Shown: piece after piece, positions 36,349 through 43,873 of the stretch | Layout: every line of letters begins with the position of its first letter | Numbering within the stretch: the stretch's first letter is position 1 | Source: Pyxidicoccus sp. MSG2 | GTDB taxonomy: Bacteria > Myxococcota > Myxococcia > Myxococcales > Myxococcaceae | Reading direction: 5' to 3' | DNA length: 64,000 bases | NCBI RefSeq assembly: GCF_026626705.1 | Contig: NZ_JAPNKC010000001.1 | Span: forward strand, 13,083,001 to 13,147,000 | Position numbers and translations under genes: made by a program | The notes under the pieces: model-generated | Databases searched by the model: none | What the model saw: only the letters and a program-made list of their open reading frames with translations | What the model was told of the DNA's origin: nothing

Positions 36349-36391
36349 GGTGACGCGCTCCGGCCGTCGACATGCCATCATCCCGAGACTC

Positions 36392-37195
36392 ATGTCCCTC
36401 CTGGATGCGCTGCGCGCCCGGCTTCATGACTCGGGCCTGAACCTGCTCGGCGTGGCGGACCTCGCCGGATATGACGCTCGGGTAGGACCGGCCCGCCAGT
36501 CCCATGCGTTGATGCCGGGAGCCCGCTCCATCGTCGTGGTGGGCAACGGGGGCCCGGCGCTGTGGCGGGCCTTCCTGGCGGACCTCGAGAGAGACACCCG
36601 CCGCCTCACGCACGAGCCCCACCCGCTGGAGGCCTTCGTGCATCGAGAGGTGCAACGGGCGGACGCGGTCCTGGGGGACACTTCGCGCCGGTGGTACTTC
36701 GCGGCGTCCGATGCGCCCTTCCAGGTGGACTTCCGGCTCCTCGGGTACCTCGCCGGGTTGGGGACCGACAGCCGGCTCCGGTTGCTGATGCATCCGGAGC
36801 ACGGACCGTGGGTGGGCCTGCGGGCCGCCTGCTTCGTGGACGCGGTGCTGCCCGCCAGCGCGCCGGGGGGGCCGGACCTCTGCTCCGGCTGCCCGGCGCC
36901 GTGCGTCTCCGCCTGTCCCGGCGGGGCCTTCCCCGGGGGCACCTGGGACGTGGACCGGTGCAGCACCTTCCACGCCGAATCCATGCAGTGCGCCAGCACG
37001 TGCCATGCCCGGTGGGCGTGCCCCCAGGGCGCCGCGTCGAGGTACCCGGTGGAGGCGCTCGCCTACCACGCCAATACCTTCCTCGGCCGGCGCGCGTTGA
37101 GGGAGCACCTGGGGGTGCCCGAGTCCGAGGACCGCTACCCGGGCACCCCTCCGCTGTGGGGGAGCTGGCGCTCCCGCATCGACGTCAAGGGGTGA
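36392..37195 (+). CDS. 4Fe-4S protein related to epoxyqueuosine reductase QueG
   Basis: 267 residues from the ATG at 36392. The C-terminal half has CSGCPAPCVSACP, a C-x2-C-x3-C-x3-C ferredoxin-type cluster motif, followed by more Cys (DRCSTFHAESMQCASTCHARWACPQG). The N-terminal half reads LLDALRARLHDSGLNLLGVADLAGYD and SIVVVGNGG, like the QueG cobalamin-binding domain. It is shorter than QueG (about 350-380 residues), so it may not carry out tRNA queuosine repair. The 3' end overlaps the convergent gene by 11 bases. Confidence 0.7.
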   Translation: MSLLDALRARLHDSGLNLLGVADLAGYDARVGPARQSHALMPGARSIVVVGNGGPALWRAFLADLERDTRRLTHEPHPLEAFVHREVQRADAVLGDTSRRWYFAASDAPFQVDFRLLGYLAGLGTDSRLRLLMHPEHGPWVGLRAACFVDAVLPASAPGGPDLCSGCPAPCVSACPGGAFPGGTWDVDRCSTFHAESMQCASTCHARWACPQGAASRYPVEALAYHANTFLGRRALREHLGVPESEDRYPGTPPLWGSWRSRIDVKG

Positions 37196-38939
37196 GCACG
37201 ACGTAGTCGAGCAGCGCCAGCGCGGCGTCGTCGGCCAGCAGTGGGTTGATGGACGGGCTCACCTCGCCCAGGTTCCGCGGCACGAACGTCCAGCCGTTCC
37301 ACGGGTACACCTGGCTGATGTGGGCGTAGTACGCGTCGCCGCGCACGCGGTCGTGGAGCAGCCGCTCGAAGTCCAGTCCGAGCCGAGCCTCCATCCAGGA
37401 GGTGGACCGCTGCGAGAGGTCGACCTCTGGCGCGGCCACCCAGTCGAGCACGAGGCCCGGCACCGTCCGCAGCTCTGCGCCGCTCCAGTCCACGTAGGTG
37501 CCGGTGTTCGGCTCATACGTCTCGGGAACCAGGCCCCACCAGCTTCCTCCGTGGATGCGCACGAGTCCGCCGCGCAGGTCCTGCACGTGCACGACATCCT
37601 CGTCGCGCCGGGCCACGGCCATCTTGTCGGCGAGCCAGCCGACGAGCAGCGTGGCGGCAAGGGTGTAGCGGGCGCTTCCGGTGGCCCGGCCCAGCTCCAG
37701 CAGGCCGGCGACGTTGTAGGTGGCGAACCAGGGCGACTGGAGGCTTCCCGTGCCCCAGGGGCTGGCGATGCCTCCCAGCGCATGCAGGTCATCCTCGAAA
37801 CGGGGGTCTCCCCAGGGGAACCATGCGGGCGTCGTCATGCGGGCCAGCAGCGCGTCCGCCGCGGCGACGGCCGCGGTCTGCTCGCCTGCCGCGAGGAGGA
37901 GCCGGAGCTCGGCACCGGTGGAGACCGGGTCCACCCCGGCAGCAGGCTGTTGCCGCAGCCAGGTGGCCGCGCGCAGAGCCCCCGCCCGGAAGTCGGCGGC
38001 CCCGGGCAGCGACGGCAGCGTGGACAGCTTCAGCAGCGTCACCCCGATGATGCCGGTGGTCATCCGGTTCGGGAACCCGTTGGCCGGCGCGACGCCGTAG
38101 GCCCAGCTTCCCTCCGGCTCACCCGTGGGGGTGCGCCGCTCCAGCCGCAGCAGGAAGCGCCCGGCCCGCTCGACGGCGGGCAGGACCTGCGTGTCTCCCG
38201 TCAGTTGCGCATAGGTGGCGAGGACCTCCGCGAGCGCGGCGAAGTTGAAGCCGGCGTGGCCGTTCCACATCCAGGTGAGCACGTCATCGGCGGTGCCGAG
38301 CACGCCATCCACCCCGCCCGCCAGCGTGGCGGAGTTGGCGAAGGCCCCCGTCGCGTCCAGCGTGACGTCCTGCTGTGGGTCCGGGAAATAGGACGCCTGG
38401 AAGGTCTGCACCGCGCCCAGCCCCAGGGCCGTGCTGGGGAGCTGCTTGTCGAGAATCTGCCGCAGGAAGGCGTGCCGGAAGCGCTGGAGGAACGCAGTCC
38501 TGCCGGTCGCCTGGTAGGCCTTGAGCAGCGCCAGGGCCTTGTAGGCGGTGGGGTCCGCGAGCTGGAGGGAGATGTATCCCTGACGGGTGAGCAGTCCCGC
38601 GTTGGAGGGGTCCTGCGGGTCGTCGTAGTTGAGGTAGTTGGACGACCAGTTGTCCCGGTGGATGTCGAAGCTCATCCCCTCCACCCGGGCACAACCGGGA
38701 CCCGGATAGAAGAAGGGCGACGGGTCATCATCCTCGCAGGTGACGACGAACTGCTGGCCATACTGCATCGCCGTCAGCCCCAGCGCCCGCACCACGGAAG
38801 CCGGCCTGGCCGCGCCGGACACTGCGTCGGGCGCCCGCGCCGCGGCGGGTACCGCCGTGAGCAACACCGCCACCGCCCAGCCCACGCTCGAGCGCCACCG
38901 TGAGACAGCGCCCGCCTCATGCCTCTTGGGTGAATGCAA
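37185..38939 (-). CDS. Secreted protein of unknown function, alpha/alpha-barrel-like
   Basis: 584 residues from a TTG at 38939, chosen because AGGAG lies eight bases upstream; a GTG at 38966 has none. A signal peptide follows (SVGWAVAVLLTAVPAAARA). The mature protein is mostly paired helices with recurring W/Y and G-rich loops (WNGHAGFNFAALAEVLATYAQL, GSWAYGVAP, NVAGLLELGRATGSARYT), a pattern of six-hairpin glycoside hydrolases or lyases. No clear catalytic pair was identified, so I leave it unnamed. It lies 51 bases after the LytTR response regulator on the same strand and may be in its operon. Confidence 0.6.
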   Translation of the reverse strand: MHSPKRHEAGAVSRWRSSVGWAVAVLLTAVPAAARAPDAVSGAARPASVVRALGLTAMQYGQQFVVTCEDDDPSPFFYPGPGCARVEGMSFDIHRDNWSSNYLNYDDPQDPSNAGLLTRQGYISLQLADPTAYKALALLKAYQATGRTAFLQRFRHAFLRQILDKQLPSTALGLGAVQTFQASYFPDPQQDVTLDATGAFANSATLAGGVDGVLGTADDVLTWMWNGHAGFNFAALAEVLATYAQLTGDTQVLPAVERAGRFLLRLERRTPTGEPEGSWAYGVAPANGFPNRMTTGIIGVTLLKLSTLPSLPGAADFRAGALRAATWLRQQPAAGVDPVSTGAELRLLLAAGEQTAAVAAADALLARMTTPAWFPWGDPRFEDDLHALGGIASPWGTGSLQSPWFATYNVAGLLELGRATGSARYTLAATLLVGWLADKMAVARRDEDVVHVQDLRGGLVRIHGGSWWGLVPETYEPNTGTYVDWSGAELRTVPGLVLDWVAAPEVDLSQRSTSWMEARLGLDFERLLHDRVRGDAYYAHISQVYPWNGWTFVPRNLGEVSPSINPLLADDAALALLDYVVLTP

Positions 38940-38990
38940 TGGTGTATCTCCTGTAAAGGCGTACACCCTAGCAGCCGGCTCCCACTTTCT

Positions 38991-39824
38991 TCATTCAAGA
39001 GGTGGCTCACGTCCTCGGCGTACGGAGAGCACCTGGTCGAGCCGGTCGCGATAGCTGCGGCTCAGCTTGAGGCGGCGTCCATCGTGGAGCAGCACCCAGA
39101 ACTCGCCGTGGAAGAGGGGCTGCAGCTCCTTGACCCGCTCCAGGTTGACGAGCGTCGAGCGGTGGATGCGCAGGAAGCGGCGAGGGTCCAACTGCGCCTC
39201 CAGCTCACGCAGCGACTGACGCAGGAGGTGCGCCCGGCCGCCCACGTGGACCTGGACGTAGTAGTCCTCGGCCTCGGCCCAGTCGATCTGCTCGACGGGA
39301 ACCAGGAGCACCCTCCCCGCCTCCTTCACCGCGAGCCGCTCGAGGTACGTGGGGGCCAGGGCGGGCGGCGCGGCGGGAGCGGGGGCCACGGCCGCGCACA
39401 GCTCACCCAGCTTGCGTGCCATCCCCTGGACCCGGAGCCCGCTGACGTGCGCCTTCGCGCGTGCGAGGACGCTGGCGAAGCGCGCGTCGTCGAAGGGCTT
39501 GAGCAGGTAATGGATGGCGCCCACGTCGAAGGCCCGGAGCGCATGGGTGTCGAAGGCCGTCACGAACACCACGGCGGACGCTGCACCCGGCCCCGCGGCC
39601 TGGAGCACCTCGAACCCGTCCACGCCCGGCATCTGGATGTCCAGGAAGAGGAGGTCCACGGGGCCCTGCTGGAGCGCCTGGATCGCCTTGCGCCCCGTCG
39701 CGCACTCGCCCACCACCTCGATGTCCGGGTCCGCCGACAGCAGCAACCGGAGGCTCTTGCGGGCGAGGTGCTCATCGTCCACGACGAGGGTGCGGATGCG
39801 CTCCGAGAGCAGCGGCGTGCTCAT
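38991..39824 (-). CDS. LytTR-family response regulator
   Basis: 277 residues. The receiver domain has acidic residues in LVVDDEH (about 13-19), phospho-acceptor Asp62 in LLFLDIQMPGVDG, Thr in VTAFD and Lys in LLKPFD. After an Ala/Pro linker (about 145-160) comes a LytTR DNA-binding domain: IDWAEAEDYYVQVHV, LLRQSLRELE, FLRIHRSTLVNLERV and LKLSRSYRDRL. Its start overlaps the end of the histidine kinase gene by 4 bases (ATGA), so the pair is translationally coupled. Likely targets are genes nearby such as the secreted protein downstream. Confidence 0.95.
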   Translation of the reverse strand: MSTPLLSERIRTLVVDDEHLARKSLRLLLSADPDIEVVGECATGRKAIQALQQGPVDLLFLDIQMPGVDGFEVLQAAGPGAASAVVFVTAFDTHALRAFDVGAIHYLLKPFDDARFASVLARAKAHVSGLRVQGMARKLGELCAAVAPAPAAPPALAPTYLERLAVKEAGRVLLVPVEQIDWAEAEDYYVQVHVGGRAHLLRQSLRELEAQLDPRRFLRIHRSTLVNLERVKELQPLFHGEFWVLLHDGRRLKLSRSYRDRLDQVLSVRRGREPPLE

Positions 39825-40942
39825 GAGGCCCTTTCCGCGCGCAGGAAGGGAATGGCCACCTCGGCGACCGTGCCGCCGTCTTCGGTCCGTCTGAGTGACA
39901 ACCGGTGACGCTCCCCGTACAGATGACGCAGGCGGGCTCGAGTATTGGCGAGGCCAATTCCTCCAGACTCGGCTCCCTCCGGCCAGCCAGGCGCGTCATG
40001 CGCCCCGCCGGGTGCGCTCCCCGCCCCCGAGTCCTCCACCGAGAGGCACAACATCTCCGCCTCCCGCCGGATGTGGACGAACACCCGCCCCTCGCCCTCC
40101 TGGACGCACGTCCCATGGCGCACGGCATTCTCCACGAGCGGCTGCAGCAGCAACTGGGGGACGAGCGCCTCGAGGACCTCCGGGTCTACCTGGAGCTCCG
40201 TGTGGAGCCGCTCCTGGAATCGCAGTTGTTCGATGCCCAGGTAGCGCTCGACCAGCTCGACCTCCTGGCGAAGGGGGACCTGCTGGTTCGCGTCGCCGCG
40301 CAGCACCGCCCGCAGCAGATCCGCCAGACCCGCGACCACCCGAAGCGCCCCCTCCTTGTCGTCGGTCCGTACGAGCCCGGACACGGTGTGTAGGGCGTTG
40401 AAGAGGAAGTGGGGGCGCAGCTGCATCTGCAGGGCCAGCAGCTGGGAACGCAGCAGCTGTGACTCCAGCTCGGAAGCCCGCACGGCGCGCTCCAGGTAGA
40501 GCCGGTGGAAGCGCAGTGCGTGGCCCACGGCGAGAGCGCCCAGGTAGCAGAAGAGACAGTAGATCAGCGCACTGAAGAAGTAGTGCAGCACCGGGCGCTG
40601 CGGGTGCTCGACGAACAGGTCCAGCACCGAGCCGAAGGCGAACTCGAGGCTCCACAGGACCAGGAACAGGGCCGCGTGCGCGCCCACGCCGCGGCGCCAT
40701 GCCGGCCCGTCGAGAGGGTAGCGCTCGCACAGGGTGAAGATGAGGGGCGTATAGAGCGCCCATAGCCACATCCCCAGGATGTTGCTGAAGAAGAAGAAGG
40801 TGCTGGGCAGGGGCCTGCCGGTGGAGAGCGCGGCCGCTACGCCCCCGGCGACCGCCACACAACCCACGAGCGTCCACGCAGAGAAGATGAGCGCCGCTGC
40901 ACGCCAGCGAGAGATGACCACGGGGGAAGAGAGCATGGGCAT
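39821..40942 (-). CDS. LytS/YehU-type membrane histidine kinase
   Basis: 373 residues. About four membrane helices in the first 150 residues (AALIFSAWTLVGCVAVAGGV; FFFFSNILGMWLWALYTPLI; AALFLVLWSLEFAFG; YFFSALIYCLFCYLGALAV), a short coiled linker, then the LytS-type phospho-acceptor block LRPHFLFNALHTVSGLV and an ATPase domain with LVENAVRHG, VEDSGAG and GIGLANTRARL. This is the usual partner of a LytTR regulator, which overlaps its 3' end. The signal is unknown. It starts a minus-strand operon divergent from the secreted protein at 41255. Confidence 0.95.
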   Translation of the reverse strand: MPMLSSPVVISRWRAAALIFSAWTLVGCVAVAGGVAAALSTGRPLPSTFFFFSNILGMWLWALYTPLIFTLCERYPLDGPAWRRGVGAHAALFLVLWSLEFAFGSVLDLFVEHPQRPVLHYFFSALIYCLFCYLGALAVGHALRFHRLYLERAVRASELESQLLRSQLLALQMQLRPHFLFNALHTVSGLVRTDDKEGALRVVAGLADLLRAVLRGDANQQVPLRQEVELVERYLGIEQLRFQERLHTELQVDPEVLEALVPQLLLQPLVENAVRHGTCVQEGEGRVFVHIRREAEMLCLSVEDSGAGSAPGGAHDAPGWPEGAESGGIGLANTRARLRHLYGERHRLSLRRTEDGGTVAEVAIPFLRAERAS

Positions 40943-41254
40943 GAGGGTTCTCGGGTCAGCCGCACTCTAGTCCCAACGGGTGCGTCCCGCCGCGCGACGG
41001 GAGGGGCAACAGCACCCCGTGGTGCGGCGCGCGAACGCCGCGGTTCAACGGCCCCCGAGAGCCCCCCGGCTCGGACCCGCGCCAGGCCGCTTCGCCGTGC
41101 TCCGCCGCCGGCTCACTGCAAAGTCGCGTCATCCGCGGCGCACGGCGCGCATGTTGAGGGGCGCACCTCGCGGGGATGGCGTACGAGCAGCCCACTCCTC
41201 CTCGCGGGGCGTCCGAGGAAGCAGCGCCCATTCAACGACTGGAGAGGTATCCCC
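40943..41254. other. Intergenic space between two divergent units
   Basis: 312 GC-rich bases. Holds the promoters for the two-component operon and the small secreted protein. Apart from the ribosome site GGAGAGG before 41255 I see no clear repeat, promoter or hairpin. Confidence 0.5.
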
Positions 41255-41731
41255 ATGCGGGTAGCGAGTGTCATGAAGGCCCTGGCGGTGGTGGTCCCGG
41301 TTTACGTTCTCGCTTACGCGCCCACGGCGCGGGCGGGCGGATGCAAGGAGTTCCACGCGGACCTGGTGGAGCACAAGTCCACGCAGGGGTGCCTCAACCC
41401 GGCGAGGTCGTGCTTCCTGGGTGAGGTGGAAGGGAATCACGGCCTGCGCGGCGTGACGCACTTCCAGGGCGAGGAGGTGCGCGCCTTGACGCCGGGCTCG
41501 CCGGGATGGGTCAGCTACAACGGCTTCTTCCACTACACCCTCAAGGAGGGCACCCTCGTCGCGCGCGAGACTGGCATCACGAATGCCGGCTTCGTGACGG
41601 CCCACCATCAAATCGTGGATGGCACGGGGGCGTTCGCCGGCGCGACGGGCTACTTCTTCGTGAGCGGCGTCAAGTTCGACAACGGCGACACCATCGTCAC
41701 CCGGGTGACGGGCGAGCTCTGCATACCCTGA
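41255..41731 (+). CDS. Small secreted beta-barrel-like protein, function unknown
   Basis: 158 residues from the ATG at 41255, with GGAGAGG seven bases upstream. Signal peptide (ALAVVVPVYVLAYAPTARA). Four Cys in the mature part (GGCKEF, GCLNPARSC, GELCIP). The second half, IVDGTGAFAGATGYFFVSG, matches the G-T-G-x-F-A-G-A-T-G pattern of small eight-stranded barrels such as the allene-oxide-cyclase-like/DUF3224 group. No catalytic residue is proposed. Single gene, followed by a convergent nuclease gene. Confidence 0.65.
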   Translation: MRVASVMKALAVVVPVYVLAYAPTARAGGCKEFHADLVEHKSTQGCLNPARSCFLGEVEGNHGLRGVTHFQGEEVRALTPGSPGWVSYNGFFHYTLKEGTLVARETGITNAGFVTAHHQIVDGTGAFAGATGYFFVSGVKFDNGDTIVTRVTGELCIP

Positions 41732-41797
41732 GGGTAGCGCGCTTCGCGGAGCTGGGTGCCGTGGCGCGCCAGGGGCCGAAGCGGCAGCTGCTGCGGC

Positions 41798-42583
41798 TCA
41801 GGCGCGCCGCAGCCGCGCGGCGATCGGCAGGTGATCAGAGGGCTCGGTCTCCGACGGCATCGGCGTCCGGTCGTCCAGTTCCGGCAGCCGGACCGGCTGC
41901 GCCTCCAAGGCACGCGAGTGGAAGAGGAAGTCGATCGCCTTGGCTCTGTCGTTGGCGTTGCAGGTCGGCTGGTGCCGCCCCTGATAGGCATCGCGCAGCC
42001 CGGCCTCCGCGAACGCTCGGACCAGCGGCTCCCCGGGCTGCGCGTTGAAGTCGCCGCACACGACCCACAGGGCCTCCGAGTCCCTCTGGACCAACTCCTC
42101 GAGCAGCTCGGTCGCCTCCTGCATCCCCTGGTGCTGCTCCACGGGCCTGTCCGGCCGATCCCAGCGCAGGTGCGTGCACGCCACGCGCAGCCGGTCCCCT
42201 CCGACGTCGAAGTCCACGACCAGCGCCAGGTGCCCCGAGATGCGCCCGTCCTCCAGTCGGTCCCTGAAGTAATGGGCCCGGTGGCCGAGGCAACGCTCCA
42301 GGCGGTGGAACACCGCGCAGCCGTCGGGCCGGCCCTGCTGTTTCAGGGCCAGCACGCCGGTGTACCCGAGCGGCTCCAGCTCCCGCTGGAGCGCGGCGAA
42401 GCGGTCGGGCTCCACTTCCTGCAGGCAGACGATGTCCGCGTCCAGCTCCGCAATCCGGCGTGCCAGTGCCTCCTCGCGCCTCTGCGGCCGGAGGACGTCC
42501 GCGGGCGTGTGCGGGAACCACTCGGGCTTGATGTAGGCGTCCGCCAGGATGTTGTACGAGGCAATTCGCAGATCCACCGCCAT
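41798..42583 (-). CDS. Endonuclease/exonuclease/phosphatase-family protein
   Basis: 261 residues from the ATG at 42583, with GGAGG ten bases upstream. The fold motifs are clear: LRIASYNILADAYI (Asn of the active site), VCLQEVEPD (metal-binding Glu), ACTHLRW, VVCGDFNAQPG (Asp and Asn) and PSDHLPIAARL (catalytic Asp-His). The NILAD...PEWFPHTP..R.EEA start is close to CCR4/nocturnin-type members, which trim RNA or dephosphorylate nucleotides; other members cut DNA or inositol phosphates. No signal peptide, so cytoplasmic. Confidence 0.9.
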   Translation of the reverse strand: MAVDLRIASYNILADAYIKPEWFPHTPADVLRPQRREEALARRIAELDADIVCLQEVEPDRFAALQRELEPLGYTGVLALKQQGRPDGCAVFHRLERCLGHRAHYFRDRLEDGRISGHLALVVDFDVGGDRLRVACTHLRWDRPDRPVEQHQGMQEATELLEELVQRDSEALWVVCGDFNAQPGEPLVRAFAEAGLRDAYQGRHQPTCNANDRAKAIDFLFHSRALEAQPVRLPELDDRTPMPSETEPSDHLPIAARLRRA

Positions 42584-42671
42584 CGGCAGGTCCTCCAGGT
42601 TCGCCAGCTCGAGACATCATCGCGCCGGCCAACCTCGCGCGCCACCCACAGTGGACCCTGCCGCCAGCGCA

Positions 42672-43103
42672 TCACTGCATCGACAGCGCCCAGGTGTAAT
42701 TGCCGCTGGTCCCAATGGAGGTCAGGGTCGCCTTGCAGATCGCGGACGTGCTGCCTCGTGAGGTGCCCGTTCCACTCGGCGTCCAGTACGCAGAGGCGCC
42801 CGTAAGCGGATTGGGCGGGGTGTAGATGCTGCTCAGGCTGAAGCGGCAGGTCTTGCTGCCGTTCGTGTAATCGAAGTGGGCGGCCGTCGTGGTGCCGCAA
42901 CTGGTCTGGTACACCACAGACGTCGAGTTGGCCGACACCGGGCCGAGAGTCGGGATGATCGCGGCACACGCATTCAGATAGCTATTGGTGATCGTGGTGG
43001 TGGTGATCTTGTTCTGGACCGTGAACGTCAGGGTCGCAGCCTGAGCAGAGCCCATGCCCAGTGCGGCCACCGAAAGCGAGGCAAACAGCGTGCTGACCTT
43101 CAT
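42672..43103 (-). CDS. Small secreted Thr/Ser-rich protein, function unknown
   Basis: 143 residues from the ATG at 43103, with AAGGGG upstream. Signal peptide (STLFASLSVAALGMGSAQA). Mature part starts TLTFTVQNKITTTTITNSY, rich in Thr and Ser, with four Cys (ACAAI, TSCG, KTCRF, ICKAT), so probably an extracytoplasmic beta protein with two disulfides. GC is somewhat lower than average. It could be a pilus- or coat-like subunit, but no family was recognised. Upstream of the nuclease gene on the same strand, 88 bases apart. Confidence 0.6.
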   Translation of the reverse strand: MKVSTLFASLSVAALGMGSAQAATLTFTVQNKITTTTITNSYLNACAAIIPTLGPVSANSTSVVYQTSCGTTTAAHFDYTNGSKTCRFSLSSIYTPPNPLTGASAYWTPSGTGTSRGSTSAICKATLTSIGTSGNYTWALSMQ

Positions 43104-43409
43104 GAACAACCCCTTGAATGTGGGGGACCCGTTTCCCCTTTGGTGGGTTGAACGCCTGTTGCGCGCGTTTGTCTGAACCGACGCTCACTCGGTTCTCGAA
43201 AGTGGTTGGAGGGCTGCCGGGCGCAGCGCGCACAGGAAGGAGCGGCTCCCTTCGGAAGCCTTGAAGTTTCCAGGCTCGTCGGAACTTGGATTCCCTGGGA
43301 AGGCAGTGCCCTCGGAGAGGATGGAACTGTCAGCGATTGCTCAACACCTACCGACTCATTGCCCGGGAGGTCAGATGCCTGCCCGGACAGCCATGGCAAA
43401 CATCCGACC
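43104..43409. other. Intergenic space between divergent small genes
   Basis: 306 bases. No clear repeat or promoter; open frames through it lack coding character. Promoters of both flanking genes should be here. Confidence 0.45.
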
Positions 43410-43706
43410 ATGCACATGACCCACGAGCAGGTAGGAATTGAGGAGTTGACGTCGGCGGACTTCGCGGTGCTGGAGGCCTGGGACCCGACCCAGGTGGAGC
43501 TCACTCCGGCCATGGCGTCCCGGCTGTGGTTGCAGACGAGCCTCCGCCTCACCCGGGCCCAGAAGGAGCTCCACGATGCCATCTTCACCCACGATGGCAC
43601 CGACGCGAGCCTCGACCGCTATGCCAGCGCGCGGGCGGAGCTCGACTCGGCGGAGGCCTGGGCCCTGCGTGTCGCCAAGGCCCATCCCCGACGCGACCAG
43701 GATTGA
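43410..43706 (+). CDS. Small helical cytoplasmic protein, function unknown
   Basis: 98 residues from the ATG at 43410 (an ATG at 43416 is equally possible; neither has a good ribosome site). Charged, Ala- and Glu-rich, predicted mostly helical (SRLWLQTSLRLTRAQKELHDAIF; SARAELDSAEAWALRVAKA). No signal peptide. A strong hairpin follows 38 bases after the stop, which supports a short transcription unit of its own. Confidence 0.55.
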   Translation: MHMTHEQVGIEELTSADFAVLEAWDPTQVELTPAMASRLWLQTSLRLTRAQKELHDAIFTHDGTDASLDRYASARAELDSAEAWALRVAKAHPRRDQD

Positions 43707-43743
43707 CGGACTGCGGGCCTCGTCAACGCCCCTGGCCTCCGAA

Positions 43744-43771
43744 GGGCCTGGAATCCATGGGTTCCAGGCCC
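43744..43771. terminator. Perfect 10-bp hairpin, likely terminator
   Basis: GGGCCTGGAA (43744-43753) pairs perfectly with TTCCAGGCCC (43762-43771) across an eight-base loop. It lies between the 98-residue gene and the lysozyme-chimera gene on the same strand, so it should separate the two units. The following sequence is CTCCGCCTTCC with no T-run. Confidence 0.65.
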
Positions 43772-43873
43772 TCCGCCTTCCGCACCCGGCCTCGCAACTT
43801 CCCCTCCCCGATTCTCGATAACCAGGAATCTGGAGCAGCGGCCGCCCGTGGCCCGCCGGAAGGAATTTGCCTC

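Noticed and set aside
36350..36391. GTG at 36350 as start of the 4Fe-4S protein
   Set aside because: The added 14 residues are basic and not family-like; the ATG at 36392 begins the expected helix.
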